64,000 nt of DNA from Semisulcospira habei (GCA_036245525.1 BTPG01000007.1:123043375-123107374); one strand, 5' to 3'; numbered from the stretch's first letter, positions 10,826 to 20,832 are shown. Translations and numbers: made by a program. Notes: generated by a model from the sequence alone, not told the origin.

Positions 10826-11015
10826 TAGCAAGGTTTAATCAATGGGTGGGGTACATGGTGCGTTCAGGTTGAATAGAGAATGGTTGTGAAATGATGCGTA
10901 ACCCAGCAACAGTCGGTGAGCCCTCCACCCACTCTCGTACATTATTGGATGTGCGGGCAGACCTGTACTACCTGCCCCTCCCCGGACCTTATGGCTACAT
11001 GTCTATAGCTATTGT

Positions 11016-11455
11016 TTAACCTTTTGCGTGTAGGTAGACAGGGGCGGATCTGGGTGTGTGTGTGTGTGTTTGCAGCCGGCCCGACCCAACATTTTTTTAA
11101 ATGCTATAAAAAGTCCCTGTTGTTTGATATTTTGGCGCATGGTAAGTGTTTTGGCGCATGGTAAGTGTCCTAACACGCACGCGCCTTCTCTCTCTCTACC
11201 CCCCCCCCCCCCCCCCTTCCCCCCCCCCCTTTCCCCCACTTTTCGATTTTTTTCGGCCTCTGGAAGCGAGCAAGGTCTAGCGTCTGGGAGGCTTTTATAG
11301 AGTTGAAGGTCCCAAACAAAACGTTGGACCCCCCCCCCCCCCCCATCGAGGTAACTGATTCGCCCCAGGTAGCGGTTTTAGTCGCGATGATTCCTGTTAT
11401 GTAGGAATCATCGCGACTCAAGAACCGCTACCGACACTCGCACGCAAAGGGCTAA
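11016..11455. mobile_element. Palindromic MITE, family F, split by a hAT-like MITE
   Basis: The left part is TTAACCTTTTGCGTGTAGG (11016). The rest, from about 11371, holds the hairpin AGGTAGCGGTTTTAGTCGCG, TGATTCC and its inverse, ending CACGCAAAGGGCTAA. Family F copies without the insert lie at 15537 and 28273. Confidence 0.75.
11041..11372. mobile_element. hAT-like MITE with poly-C tracts (copy 1)
   Basis: It begins CAGGGGCGGATCTGGG and ends GAGGTAACTGATTCGCCCC, which are imperfect inverted termini. Landmarks shared with copies at 15405 and 63543 are AAATGCTATAAAAAGTCCC, a CT/poly-C run, AAGGTCTAGCGTC, and GTTGAAGGTCCCAAACAAA. The hAT assignment rests on the CAGGGG terminus. Confidence 0.65.
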
Positions 11456-11768
11456 TGGCCGGCTACTAGAGTTGCACGGTATTACCGGTATACCGGAAAC
11501 AACCCGTATGACATTGTACCGGTCCGGGTGCCGTGCATCTGTACTCTGGGCTATTATTAGCAAGTAAACTAAAGCAGAAAAAAAGTAGCGCCGGGATCGA
11601 GGGCCTGAGGTAACTCAGTCGTTGTTTTCTGAAGTGTGCATCTCGTTTCCAAATCGTCTGATGCGTACATTACCGGCGTGGTGAGCAGATCAACCACTAC
11701 AGTCTGAGGTTGGCAACTGATTGGCATGCGCTGGGCAAATCATGCACCACCATTCAGCTGTCATGCTC
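11456..11768. other. No gene recognised
   Basis: The stretch contains several ACCGGTA-like short repeats near 11478-11520, also seen at 15210-15340. Nothing further is supported. Confidence 0.4.
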
Positions 11769-11999
11769 TTAACCCCTTCCCGGTCATTGTACGTACACTG
11801 CACGTATATTTATGTTTCAGAACCCGCGGTTCATTGATTCAACGACCAAAAGCCAACACCGTCCAAGAAACATGGATACAAATTGGTCTCAGCAAGAGGC
11901 ATAGATCTTCATGAGCCCCCGCAGTCGCGGGGGCTCATGAGGATCTATGCCTCTTGCAGTTGGATCGTGTTCACTTTTTCTCGGCAGTGAAGGGGTTAA
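11769..11999. mobile_element. Palindromic MITE, family B, complete reference copy
   Basis: This 231-bp element starts TTAACCCCTTCCCGGTC and ends GGCAGTGAAGGGGTTAA. Its central hairpin has arms GCAAGAGGCATAGATC then TTCATGAGCCCCCGC around AGTC. The unpaired flanks (CAACGACCAAAAGCCAACAC; TTGGATCGTGTTCACTTTTT) recur in other copies and define the family. Confidence 0.9.
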
Positions 12000-12561
12000 T
12001 AGAAGTTGCAAGCTGTCCCGTTAGCCACTCTCAAAGTGAGACTTCTTTCTTTTTTTTTTCAATTTTTCCCAAACGTGAAAAAAATAGCGCACAACAATTA
12101 GTGTTGTGTATATTCTGTTTAGACAGAAAAAATACATCTAAAAAAATAGTTTAGCATACCTGATTTGGTTCTATATAACGGGATAGGAAACGAGGCGCAA
12201 TCACTACGCAAAATGTGTGCCGCGGCGTGACTTCACGATACGTCACGAGATTCAAAGCTGTCTGCTACTGCTGTGTTCTGCTGAGTCTGATTGTTAAGCA
12301 CGCGTTTGTGAGGCGATGCTTTTCTACAGTGTTTTACATTCTCGGAAGGTTGGTTTCGATAAAAGTGGTAAATAATAGCATATAGTTTTCATCCTGTGTG
12401 CCCAAGTTGTATAAATCTCATTGGTCTATTTTATATTAATTATCCGATCATCACGCACTGTTCCTCACATCGGCGTGTCAGTTGCGCTCTGACTCGCTGG
12501 ACTTTTATTTTGTTTAACAAGAACTTGTGTCTCTCCGTATGTATTACACATTTGCTGTATG

Positions 12562-13440
12562 TATTTCCTTCTGCTAGCCGGGCTCGATACCATAAGGTAT
12601 ATAGGAAGGTTGTGAGATGGTCCGTTTTTAATGTTGATGTGGTGTGAAGTTGGAGTAAAACAACGTTTTCCTCATATCGGACTTCCCGTGTTTAATCTGA
12701 TGCATCACGCTTGATTTTGTCTGTAGCAAAGGCTTTCTCAACTTTATGTATATTACACATATCATATCATTTCCTTTCACTAGTGTGGGTCTGTTCCATA
12801 AGGTATATATGAAGTTCGTGACTCGATCCGGTTTTTGTAACCCTCTTTCTGACGTGTCTTGGATGCCCGTTTTGTTCTATAAAAGGTCACCAAAACGTTC
12901 TAAAGTACAAAGTTACTTAGAGTTGTTCGAAACAACAGGCACACTGCTGGAGACGGCAACGTCATGAAAGATTTTAAGCTACATCATAATTCTATTATGT
13001 ATAAATGTATATTCCTTTGTCGTCAGTAATGTCTGGCGTGATCCAGGTCGGAAGATTCTTCTTGATTTCTTTTACGAAAACATCGGAGGAATGAAAACAA
13101 ATACGTTATTGGTTTGCAGGGGCTTGCTGCACGGACCCTTGTGGGCCCTCGGGAGGTCAAAGGAGCCATTGTACCCTTCAGGCCTTCGGTCTTCGGGGTG
13201 CAATGCTGTGACCTCCCTCAGGCCTACAAGGGTCCGTGTAGCAAAACCCTGCGACCAATAACTTATAGTATTTCCTTCCTTTAACAAGTGCAGATCTGTA
13301 CCATAAGGTATATAGGAAGTTTGTGAGCCGATCCGTTTTAATGTTATTGTGGTGTAAAGTTGGAGTAAAACAACAATTGTCTCCTGTCGGACTAAGCGTG
13401 TTTCACTCTAAAGCGCCAGACATGATTTTGTATAGCACTA
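12562..13440. repeat. Diverged repeat, three copies
   Basis: Segments containing ACCATAAGGTATATAGGAAG then GTTGGAGTAAAACAAC lie at about 12590-12700, 12793-12850 (partial) and 13300-13420. A hairpin element at 13098-13262 separates the last two. Open frames here are short and unrecognised. Confidence 0.7.
13098..13262. mobile_element. Imperfect palindrome element, about 160 bp
   Basis: TTATTGGTTTGCAGGG with ACGGACCCTTGTGGGCC is mirrored by GGCCTACAAGGGTCCGTGT and CCCTGCGACCAATAA. The arms are about 75 nt with mismatches. Terminal TTATTGG/CCAATAA suggests a further MITE family seen once here. Confidence 0.7.
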
Positions 13441-13566
13441 AAAAACTGTTTTATCTTAATGGATATTACAAATTTCGTATAGCTCGTGATAATAAAATGA
13501 AACCGTCAGATCAAAATAGCCTGAACTGTTGTATTCTGAATATTATTATTTGTGCCATGTGCTTTT

Positions 13567-13785
13567 TTAACTCATTCAGCCCGACGGCAGTATTTCCCAA
13601 GTTTTTGGAGGCCTCATCTAATGGCTATGCATCACTGAGATGCAGGAGATAGATCGACCATGATAATTCAAGGGCAGTGCCAGATTAGCTTGGCGCCTGT
13701 CGGCGCCAAGCTAATCTGACACTACCCTTGAATTATCATGATCGATCCATCTCCTGTTGTAGTGTGTCAGGGCTGAATGGGTTAA
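13567..13785. mobile_element. Palindromic MITE, family A, TTAACTCATTCAGCCC subtype
   Basis: It begins TTAACTCATTCAGCCCGACG and ends CAGGGCTGAATGGGTTAA. The core is TCAAGGGCAGTGCCAGATTA with AGCTTGGCGCC. The ATTA variant is present on both arms. Confidence 0.9.
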
Positions 13786-13894
13786 TTAAATTGTTGGCAT
13801 ATTATTAAGACAGTTATTCAGCCGCACACTTCTTATTCGTTCATGCTGATAATCTAAGACTGATAATAGAATGATTCGATATATCTTCAGCGCT

Positions 13895-14130
13895 CACACC
13901 TTGTTTCAGGGCTGCATTATGATAACACATAACGGCAATGTCTCTTCATATCTAACCTTTTAGTTCTTGATTGGCATCATGGCAGATTAGTTCATGAGAA
14001 TTAGTCTTTTCGTTAGCACTTTGTTTCAGGGCGGCATTATCTTAACTATCACATGATGGTAATGTCTCTGCACACCTAACCTTTTAGTTTTTGATTGACC
14101 TCAGGTCAGATTAGTTCATGACACTTATGC
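13895..14130. repeat. Tandem duplication, about 125 bp, two copies
   Basis: TTTGTTTCAGGG, GCATTAT, AATGTCTCT, CTAACCTTTTAGTT and AGATTAGTTCATGA recur in order from about 13900 and 14021. Confidence 0.75.
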
Positions 14131-14555
14131 TTTTGGTAAGCATCTACAGGTGAAAAGTAGCAGCGGAACAGATTTTATATGCACACCTGTGCGCGGCATA
14201 GTAGACTGCCCTGAGATAGTGATCCAGTGTGACACTCATCATACAAATGCTACGAGCAGGGATTCCATAGTTATATAGTATCCCTGGTTACGCGAGGCTT
14301 CCATTTACACTGGTCGTCCATTACCTAGTATGACACCCAATTGCTGATATTCAGAGCATGTTCGATGGGTTTATTACTGCGGGTGGATTTTTTTTGAGAC
14401 GCAGTTGATGTTTTTGACGCGTAGTTGACAGCATACATATATTTGTGAGAGGGCTGATTAGCATGAGTTTTGTATACACCTAAGTGAATTCTCATCAATG
14501 CTTTCTTGCAGCACACTAATAACCATTGATTCATTTTTAGAAACGTGTAGTTTAG

Positions 14556-14835
14556 AGAGAGAGAGAATCGCCGGGTCGTGGGTTCGAATCCCGTCCCGGC
14601 CCCGGTAGCTGGACTCACAATCAAGGGGGGAAAAACGGATTTGTTCAATAGCATGTCCGTTGAAAGGTCCTGGTAAATCAAAGTGGCACATTTGGAGTGC
14701 GCCTGAGTTGATCAGTGTTCAGGTCGTACTCCATAGGCAATAGATTTCCCTGTTCCCCCATAACCCGCCCGTCAGGGCCGTCCATGATCACCTCGGTGCT
14801 GTGGACGTTAAACCCGAACTAATCAACCAGCCAAC

Positions 14836-14845
<10 letters not shown>
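14556..14845 (+). mobile_element. SINE-like element with tRNA B-box
   Basis: GGGTCGTGGGTTCGAATCCC (14573-14592) matches an RNA polymerase III B-box. About 200 bp downstream is CACCTCGGTGCTGTGGACG then TTAAACCCGAACTAATCAA, a conserved SINE 3' end. The A-box half is missing or replaced by an AG repeat. It is not a functional tRNA, since no acceptor-stem pairing is seen. Confidence 0.65.
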
Positions 14846-14885
<40 letters not shown>

Positions 14886-14937
14886 GAGAGAGAGAGAGAG
14901 AGAGGAGGAGGAGGGAGGGTAGTGTGTGTATATGTGT

Positions 14938-15011
<74 letters not shown>

Positions 15012-15188
15012 TAGCGGCTCATATGTGTGATAGCAGCTCATGTGTGTGCTAGCGGCTCATGTGTGTGTTAGCGGCTCATATTTGTGCTAGCGGCTCATGT
15101 GTGTGTTAGCGGCTCATATTTGTGCTAGCAGCTCATGTGTGTGTTAGCGGCTCATATTTGTGCTAGCGGCTCATGTGTGTGAAAGAGG
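14839..15188. repeat. (AG)n, (GT)n and an 18/36-bp tandem repeat
   Basis: AG runs at 14839-14912 and GT runs at 14925-15000 are followed by tandem copies of TAGCGGCTCATGTGTGTG alternating with TAGCGGCTCATATTTGTG (about 15012-15180). Confidence 0.95.
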
Positions 15189-15404
15189 TTGATGTGTGTC
15201 GGGCTGAGCGGTGTGACACGGTGATATTTGCGGTTGCCAGCCTGGAACACCGAAAGAAATACCGATACGACATAAGCATGCCTTTAAAATATCGGTATGA
15301 ATTTTCGTACCGGTATGCAAATGTACCGGCTACGTACCTGTAATACGTGTAATGATAAAATCATAAATTGTCTTTAATACACTCTTCCGCACTCCGTTGT
15401 AACA

Positions 15405-15937
15405 GCAGGGGCAGATTTTATTTTATATAATTTTATTTTTTAAATTTTTTTTCGGGGGGTGGGGTGGGGTCTGGTGTCCTAGGGTTCCGGATGCACCCCC
15501 CCACACACACACACACATACACAGGCCAAAACTTCTTTAACCCGTCGGTAGCGCTTTTTGTCGCGATGATGCCTGCATGAATCATCGCGACAGTGACCTC
15601 TACCGACAGCCGAAGGGTTAAAATGCTATAAATCAAAGTCCATTTTTGTAGTCTGGAAATCCCACCCTCTCCCTCCCCAAACCCGCTTTTCGATATTTCA
15701 GCAGTTGGTGAGGAGGTGCAAGAGAGTGCTTGTCAGGCTGGGCGCGCCTGCCTACCCTCCCCCCCCCCACCCCCACCCCACCCCGCGGCTCCCCTCTCCG
15801 CCCACCCCCCTCCCCCTTCTCCCTCGCGTTTTTATTTTGGGCCATCAAGAAGGAAGGTCTGGAGACATGAGTGTGTCGGGATAAAGGTCCCAAACAAGAA
15901 GGTGGCCCCCCCCTTTCTCCGGAGGTAACTGATCCGC
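15405..15937. mobile_element. hAT-like MITE with poly-C tracts (copy 2), hosting a family F MITE
   Basis: It begins CAGGGGCAGATTTTATTTT and ends GAGGTAACTGATCCGCCCCTG. AATGCTATAAATCAAAGTCC follows directly after the nested element at 15537-15621. Confidence 0.75.
15537..15621. mobile_element. Palindromic MITE, family F, complete, with TTAA duplication
   Basis: The 85-bp element TTAACCCGTCGGTAGCGC to AGCCGAAGGGTTAA contains the hairpin GTCGCGATGATGCC with GAATCATCGCGAC. It sits at a TTAA that is single in two paralogous copies of the host element (11093-11100 and 63611-63617), which shows that TTAA is the duplicated target. Confidence 0.9.
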
Positions 15938-16106
15938 CCCTGAACAGACACACTCTCTTGCCGCGTGAACCGTAAGTTACTGTGGTGATAACACTGTGAA
16001 CATCCGCCTCCCCCTTTTTCAATTTCAGAGCCAAATTATTTCCATCAATGTGCTGATGTTGAGCATTGAAAAGGCAAACGCTACATATTATGTAATCATT
16101 TATTAC

Positions 16107-16290
16107 TTAACAACTGCGCGCATGTCGCAGAAGATCGTCGACCATTAGAGCTTCAAGGGTAGTGCCTGATTAACTTGGCGCCCACAGGCGCCAACCTAAT
16201 CAGGCACTGCCCTTGAAGCTATCATTGTCGATCGGGCGCCAGGCTAATATGGTCGATCATCTCTCGTAGCAGGCCCTCGATGTGAAAAAC
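16107..16290. mobile_element. Palindromic MITE, family A, diverged
   Basis: The arms CTTCAAGGGTAGTGCCTGAT then TAACTTGGCGCC and the inverse surround CACAGG. The left border TTAA at 16107 is likely; the right border is not clear. Confidence 0.75.
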
Positions 16291-16569
16291 AGTGATATGA
16301 GTATGACATTATGATGTCCAGCTCAGTGTGATGTCACACTGGTTGTCCTCCTCAAATCGCTGCCGACGTACAGCGGGTAGCGATTCGAGGAGACGACCTG
16401 TGTGTTACGATGTAGGAAGTTTCAGCTTGGAAGCTTGGAGACAGTGCGGTGTTTCATACTTCAGCAACTTATCGCCGTCCCAAGCGAGGGAGTCAATTTT
16501 TGTATTGGTCCCCCAGAGGCAAGACTTTTGAACAAAGGGTTTGAATACGCATTTCTAGTTGCAATATTG

Positions 16570-16940
16570 GTTTTTTTTTTTTTTGTTTTTTTTTTTTTTT
16601 TGGGGGGGGGGGGGGGGTCGTCAGTAGTTTAATCGCTTTTCCCCCTAAGTGGTTCTGGGTGGGGTGGCGGTGGGAGGTGGGGTGGGGTGGGGGGGGGGGG
16701 GGGAGGGGCGGCGATACTACTCCCGGTCATATTTTTAAAAAGTGCCCCGGCATCGAGGTGCCGGCTGTTACACAATCACATATATTATTTATTAATTTAT
16801 TATTATTATTATTATTTATTTTCTTTTTTCTTTTTCTTTTTTTTTTTTTTTTTTTTTTTTTGGGGGGGGGGGGGGGGCGTGGGTGGGTGTGTGTGTGTGG
16901 GGGGGTGGTGGTGGTGGTGGTGGTGGTGGGGGGGGGGGGG
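16570..16940. repeat. Homopolymer T/G tracts
   Basis: Long T runs pass into long G runs at 16570-16618, 16679-16709 and 16834-16877, with (GGT)n at 16903-16928. Open frames through this stretch are artefacts of composition. The + strand could form G-quadruplexes. Confidence 0.95.
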
Positions 16941-17050
16941 ATCATGCAAAGGGTCATGCAATCTCAACCTACAGGAGTAGGAAACCCCCTAAATGTTTGT
17001 GTATTCTGACAGGCTCTCAGTCTCCATATTGATGCTCAGAGCCACTATCA

Positions 17051-17061
17051 GGGGACTTTCT
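17051..17061 (+). promoter_or_regulatory. kappaB-like site upstream of the IL-17 gene
   Basis: GGGGACTTTCT resembles the NF-kappaB consensus GGGRNWYYCC apart from the last base. It lies 485 bp upstream of the predicted start codon. Regulation of IL-17 genes by Rel/NF-kappaB is known in other animals; occupancy here is inferred. Confidence 0.4.
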
Positions 17062-17293
17062 CGCACAGGGTTTTATGTTATGTGTCATGACTGTAGGCCA
17101 GACTCTCAGTCTGAAACACGGACACAGCGCCACCTGAATTTACACCACACCTGTTCGTTCATCTTTCATAGAACAATTAAAACCGATTGTATATTAGGAC
17201 CATCCAGTCACCGCTGCTCCTATTCAACGTCAACGGCCCAATCATCATACGCCATTTGCATTTATCTCACGTGCGATGGGTCAGCGAGGACAA

Positions 17294-17382
17294 CCAATGG
17301 ACGACGCGTTTTCTGTGACGCAGCAGTCACCTATGGATTTGACACAATTTTTTCCTTCTTCCATATTTTGGGGGCTATATTA
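17294..17382 (+). promoter_or_regulatory. Candidate core promoter (CCAAT and TATA) of the IL-17 gene
   Basis: CCAAT lies at 17294-17298 and GCTATATTAG around 17375-17383. A start about 30 bp past the TATA would give a 5' UTR of roughly 140 nt before the ATG at 17546. Confidence 0.45.
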
Positions 17383-17545
17383 GCGCTTATATCGAAGATG
17401 TGTTTCAAACCTTGGATGTCTGGACGATTTGACGTCTCTTAAAAAGAAAGGAAAAAAGCATCACGTCGAGCCGCAAGTAACGGATTAGGTCGCATTACAT
17501 CTGCAAGACACTCAGTGTTCACCTCACTCATCGGTCTCTTTGAAC

Positions 17546-17548
17546 ATG
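17546..17548 (+). CDS. IL17: IL-17 exon 1, coding part (start codon only)
   Basis: The ATG is followed at once by the donor GTAAGC (17549). Joined to exon 2 it gives M-AVTQTT-M and keeps the frame. If this exon is not used, translation could begin at the ATG at 18535. Confidence 0.5.
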
Positions 17549-20110
17549 GTAAGCATTTTTTTTTCAACTTGAGCCTAACACTGTACGACCGGAGATGGAT
17601 TGACCATGATAGTTCAAAGGTAGTGGTGTATTAGATTTGCGACATTATTACAGATTAGCTCTCTCCCGGAAGTCAGTCGATATTTATTATTTATTTCATG
17701 TTCATGCAGTGTTTGATCTTGAATTTATCGACCTCTTTAGGCTTTTCTTTAATGAACATAAATTGTCTTTTATTGATTACAGATACATTCTTTTTCTTTA
17801 GCCACTGAGTATACAATACATTGTATTCGCTTCTCTCTTTGTTGTTGTTGATAAAGTAGCATCAGTAAAAAAAATAGCCACAAACAAACAAGCAAGCAAA
17901 CAAACAAAAATTAACAAGCAAGCAAACAAACAAACAAACAAACAACAACAAAGGTAGAAACAAACATAGAAAGAAAAACAACAACAACAAACAAACACCC
18001 CCCAAAAAAAACCAACAACAAACAACAAACAAACAAACAAACAAAAAAAAAACCCAACAACAACAGGAAAAAAGTAAAAAAACAATCAAACAAACAGCAA
18101 AAACAAACAAACAAACAAACAAAAAAAACACAACAGCAACTAAGACGGAAATCGAGCCACGTTAAGTAGAAAGGACAAAGAGAGAGGCCACATGCTTACT
18201 GCTTGTCATTAAATGTTGTTTATGTACAAAGTATACTTGAAATTAATATTTATTTGTGATTGTTATTATTTATCTAAATACATTCGCCTATTTTTATTTA
18301 TGGTCATTGTAATGCATAATTATGCCAAAACGAAATAAACTGAAAAAAATGTACTAAAATTACTGCAGCTGTTTACATTGTAACTTGCAGACTCTGAGTC
18401 ACAAATACAGGAACAATTTTAAAAGAATTATAATAACGGTGGCGATAATGATAATCGAAATAATATTTTAAAAAATTGTATTATTATTAATACAGTATTT
18501 TAATTGTCATTTTCAGGCAGTCACACAAACAACAATGACTCAGAGCTGCGTTGACGTCATCTTACGTCATTACATCATTTTCCTCGTCACGCTGATGGGT
18601 CCTCCCCTATGTTCTTCAGCCGCGATCCCGACCCTTAACGACCAGTTACGTCTAGAATGTTCCAATTTAACCATCGCGGACAGCAGCACTACAGTGGACA
18701 TGAACATTTGTCAACACAGAGCTACCCAGGTAGTAACAAACGTATTGTTGTAAATTAACTCCTTGACTACTGCTGACGATACCGTTCGGCGTAAAAGACG
18801 CGTAGTTACGCGTCTTTTCCGCCGAACGGTATCGTCAGTAGTAGTCAAGGGGTTAATTATTGTGCGCTGGTCTGTGATTTTGCAGATCCGAATCTACATC
18901 CCCGAACCATAATGGCCTTGCAAGAGAAGCACCTTGAACCATTGACTGCTACTGGTGATACTATTCGGTGGAAGAGACGCGTCTCTTCTGCCGAACGCCG
19001 GTATCGTCAGCATCAGTGAAAGTCAAGGGGTTAAAGTAAATATAAAGCTGATTAGGAGAAGAGAAAAAAGTATGCTGCGTTGAAAATAGTACAAAACATA
19101 GAACACGTATTTTCAATGAAAGTTTGTTTCATTCAGCTTATTAAATGTCCGCACATGCTTTGTGGACTGACTTAACTGTACTTCACAAAACCAGGCTGAA
19201 CCAGAACGGCGCAAACTCCCTTTTCGAACTTAACTCATTCAGCCCCGACACACCACAGCAAGACATGGATCGAGCATGATAGTTCAAGGGTGGTGCCAGA
19301 ATAGCTTGGCGCCCGTAGGCGCCAAGCTATTCTGGTACCACCCTTGAACTATCATGCTCGATACTGTCTCTAGAATTAATACACTCCTTCAGAGGGCAAC
19401 TTCAAAATTTGGGGATTTCGGTCCTGGGACAGAATGTGTTAAAGCGTCTGCGGTGTAGCCGCAGTGCAGGCGGCGTTATGCTTTTGCGTTGACGGCTACG
19501 ATTCAAATGACTCACCGGGACTGTGTGCGTGCTTATGATAAGCCGGCCGACGATTCAAGATCGGCGCCTGATCATGCGCTCGGAAGTCGGTACGATCTAG
19601 TTTTAAAAAAAAAAAAAAAACACACACAAAAAAAAAACAACTGATTAAACTTGACAATGTTGTTGGCTGCAATCTCGAACGATACATGGCATTTTGGTAT
19701 GTTTCAGTCATCAACAACATTTGACAGTATAACTGTATACAGCCTCTGTACTACATGTTAATGCAGATGTGCATGTACACGTGAATGTTCTTATTAACAA
19801 TATTGTTATCTGCACTCTGCAGGGTGGTATAAATGTGATGTCCATCTGCCCGTGGCATTACGAGGAGGACGTTCAGCGCAACCGCTGCCCGGCCAGAATC
19901 GTGCGCGCGGTACTGACGTGTGGAGAGTGGAGCGGGTGTCTGCAACGCAACCCGAGGCGCGGTGGCGATGCTGTCAGCCACACGGCCATGCGTTGCCTGC
20001 CTGTGTTGCGACATGTGCAGGTGGTAAACAGTACGGTGGAAGCTGACGGGCGGGTAGTGCTGCGCCACGGGGTGGTAGCGATTCCTGTGGCCTACACGTG
20101 TGCATGGTGA
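17546..20110 (+). CDS. IL17: Interleukin-17-like cytokine, three coding exons
   Basis: This is a predicted secreted cytokine of 167 residues. The coding exons are 17546-17548 (ATG only), 18517-18729 and 19823-20110. Junctions are ATG|gtaagc, ttttcag|GCAG, CCAG|gtagta and ctgcag|GGTG, all phase 0. Exon 2 gives a hydrophobic signal peptide (HYIIFLVTLMGPPLCSSA, with a second possible start at 18535). Exon 3 gives the IL-17 fold: SICPWHYEEDVQRNRCP (the CPW motif), then LTCGEWSGC, then VAIPVAYTCAW at the C-terminus. The usual C-terminal CTC reads YTC, so one cystine-knot cysteine is missing. Introns hold several palindromic MITEs, and a family B MITE begins 12 bp after the stop. The family call is firm; exon 1 is a prediction. 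Confidence 0.82.
17591..17632. mobile_element. Family A left-half fragment in IL-17 intron 1
   Basis: GGAGATGGATTGACCATGAT then AGTTCAAAGGTAGTG; no right arm. Confidence 0.6.
17876..18134. repeat. CAAA/CAA-rich low-complexity tract in IL-17 intron 1
   Basis: Repeated CAAA and CAA units with few interruptions. The Phe/Cys/Val-rich - strand frames here are composition artefacts. Confidence 0.95.
18517..18729 (+). CDS. IL17: IL-17 exon 2 (signal peptide and N-terminal region)
   Basis: The acceptor is ATTTTCAG and the donor GTAGTAAC. It encodes 71 residues with a hydrophobic segment and two cysteines after it (RLECSNL, NICQHR), plus a possible N-glycosylation site (Asn-Leu-Thr). Confidence 0.8.
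18755..18856. mobile_element. Palindromic MITE, family D, complete (IL-17 intron 2)
   Basis: The 102-bp element runs TTAACTCCTTGACTAC to AGTCAAGGGGTTAA. Almost the whole length is one hairpin: GACGATACCGTTCGGCG, AAAAGACGCGTA, centre, and inverse. One mismatch (GGCGT against CCGCC) is visible. Confidence 0.9.
18933..19034. mobile_element. Palindromic MITE, family D, diverged (IL-17 intron 2)
   Basis: It starts near TTGAACCATTGACTGC, has GATACTATTCGGTGGAAGAG, and ends AAAGTCAAGGGGTTAA. The centre is shortened to ACGCGT. Confidence 0.8.
19230..19442. mobile_element. Palindromic MITE, family A, complete (IL-17 intron 2)
   Basis: It runs TTAACTCATTCAGCCCCGAC to AGAATGTGTTAA. The hairpin core contains GGGTGGTGCCAGAATAGC and the centre GGCGCCCGTAGGCGCC. 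Confidence 0.85.
19823..20110 (+). CDS. IL17: IL-17 exon 3 (cystine-knot domain, stop)
   Basis: The acceptor is ACTCTGCAG. It encodes 95 residues with six cysteines and ends TAC ACG TGT GCA TGG TGA. GC content is clearly higher than the surrounding AT-rich DNA, as expected for a coding exon. Confidence 0.88.
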   Translation, partial: GGINVMSICPWHYEEDVQRNRCPARIVRAVLTCGEWSGCLQRNPRRGGDAVSHTAMRCLPVLRHVQVVNSTVEADGRVVLRHGVVAIPVAYTCAW

Positions 20111-20121
20111 ACAGCTTTGTT

Positions 20122-20330
20122 TTTACCCCTTCCGACTGCCGAGAAAAGGTGAACGCGATTCAACTGTGCAAGAGACATAGATCCTCATGATGCCTCCGCG
20201 ACTGCAGGGAGTCATGATGATCTATACCACTTAATGAGACCAATTTGTATCCATTTTTCTTTGACGACGCGTGGAATGATTGAAGATTACATGAGACACA
20301 ATGTACGTCATTTGGCAGTGAAGGGATTAA
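20122..20330. mobile_element. Family B MITE in the IL-17 3' UTR
   Basis: It starts TTTACCCCTTCCGACTGCCG, 12 bp after the stop codon, and ends TTGGCAGTGAAGGGATTAA. The arms are diverged (AGAGACATAGATCCTCATGA; GTCATGATGATCTATACC). Its right end forms ATTAAA (20326-20331), a usable variant polyadenylation signal. No AATAAA was seen nearby. Confidence 0.75.
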
Positions 20331-20357
20331 AATAAGATCGATTCGAGTCAATTGTGG

Positions 20358-20552
20358 AACCTGTTATGAACAACCACCTTTTTTTCGTGCAAGAAATTGG
20401 TCGTAAGAGAAAAGTGCTCTCTCAAGAGGCGTCTTGAAGGGCACCTGTCATTAAAGACAATCATTGAGGTGGCTTTAGCCACCTCAATGATTGTCTTTAA
20501 TGACAGATGATCTCTCATAATTATTGATGTGGTCGCTCAAAACAGGCTCTGC
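20358..20552. mobile_element. Palindromic MITE, family N
   Basis: The outer inverted ends are GAACCTGTTATGAACAACCA and TGGTCGCTCAAAACAGGCTC. The inner perfect palindrome 20446-20506 has arms TGTCATTAAAGACAATCATT then GAGGTGGCT. Confidence 0.8.
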
Positions 20553-20832
20553 TTTATTTCAATTCGACGATTTAAACCAACCGGCTTTGTTGGGTTCACA
20601 TGAAGGGTTGTGTTCAGTGTGGAGAAAATGCGAACACCACCCCACCTCCATTTGCGCACATAACCTTTTGGCCAACGTAGCTTTGGTGACCAATGAAGCT
20701 CCTGTGTTAAGGAACAGCCTCACCTTTGAAATGAGACACAGCAAATTAATCTGCCTCTGCGTTTAAACTGGCCCTAAAACCTACATTTACGGCTACTGCT
20801 GTCGGTTACCACTACTTAGTAGTTTAACCCAT

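Noticed and set aside
11009..11300. Short frames over CT/poly-C tracts (also at 15633-16034 and 63622-63893)
   Set aside because: Pro/Gly/Arg-rich translations of homopolymers inside a repeated element.
14573..14610. Possible tRNA gene from GGTTCGAATCCC
   Set aside because: No acceptor stem, D arm or anticodon arm; a SINE B-box explains it.
17798..18131. Phe/Cys/Val-rich minus-strand frames resembling membrane segments
   Set aside because: CAAA-repeat artefact.
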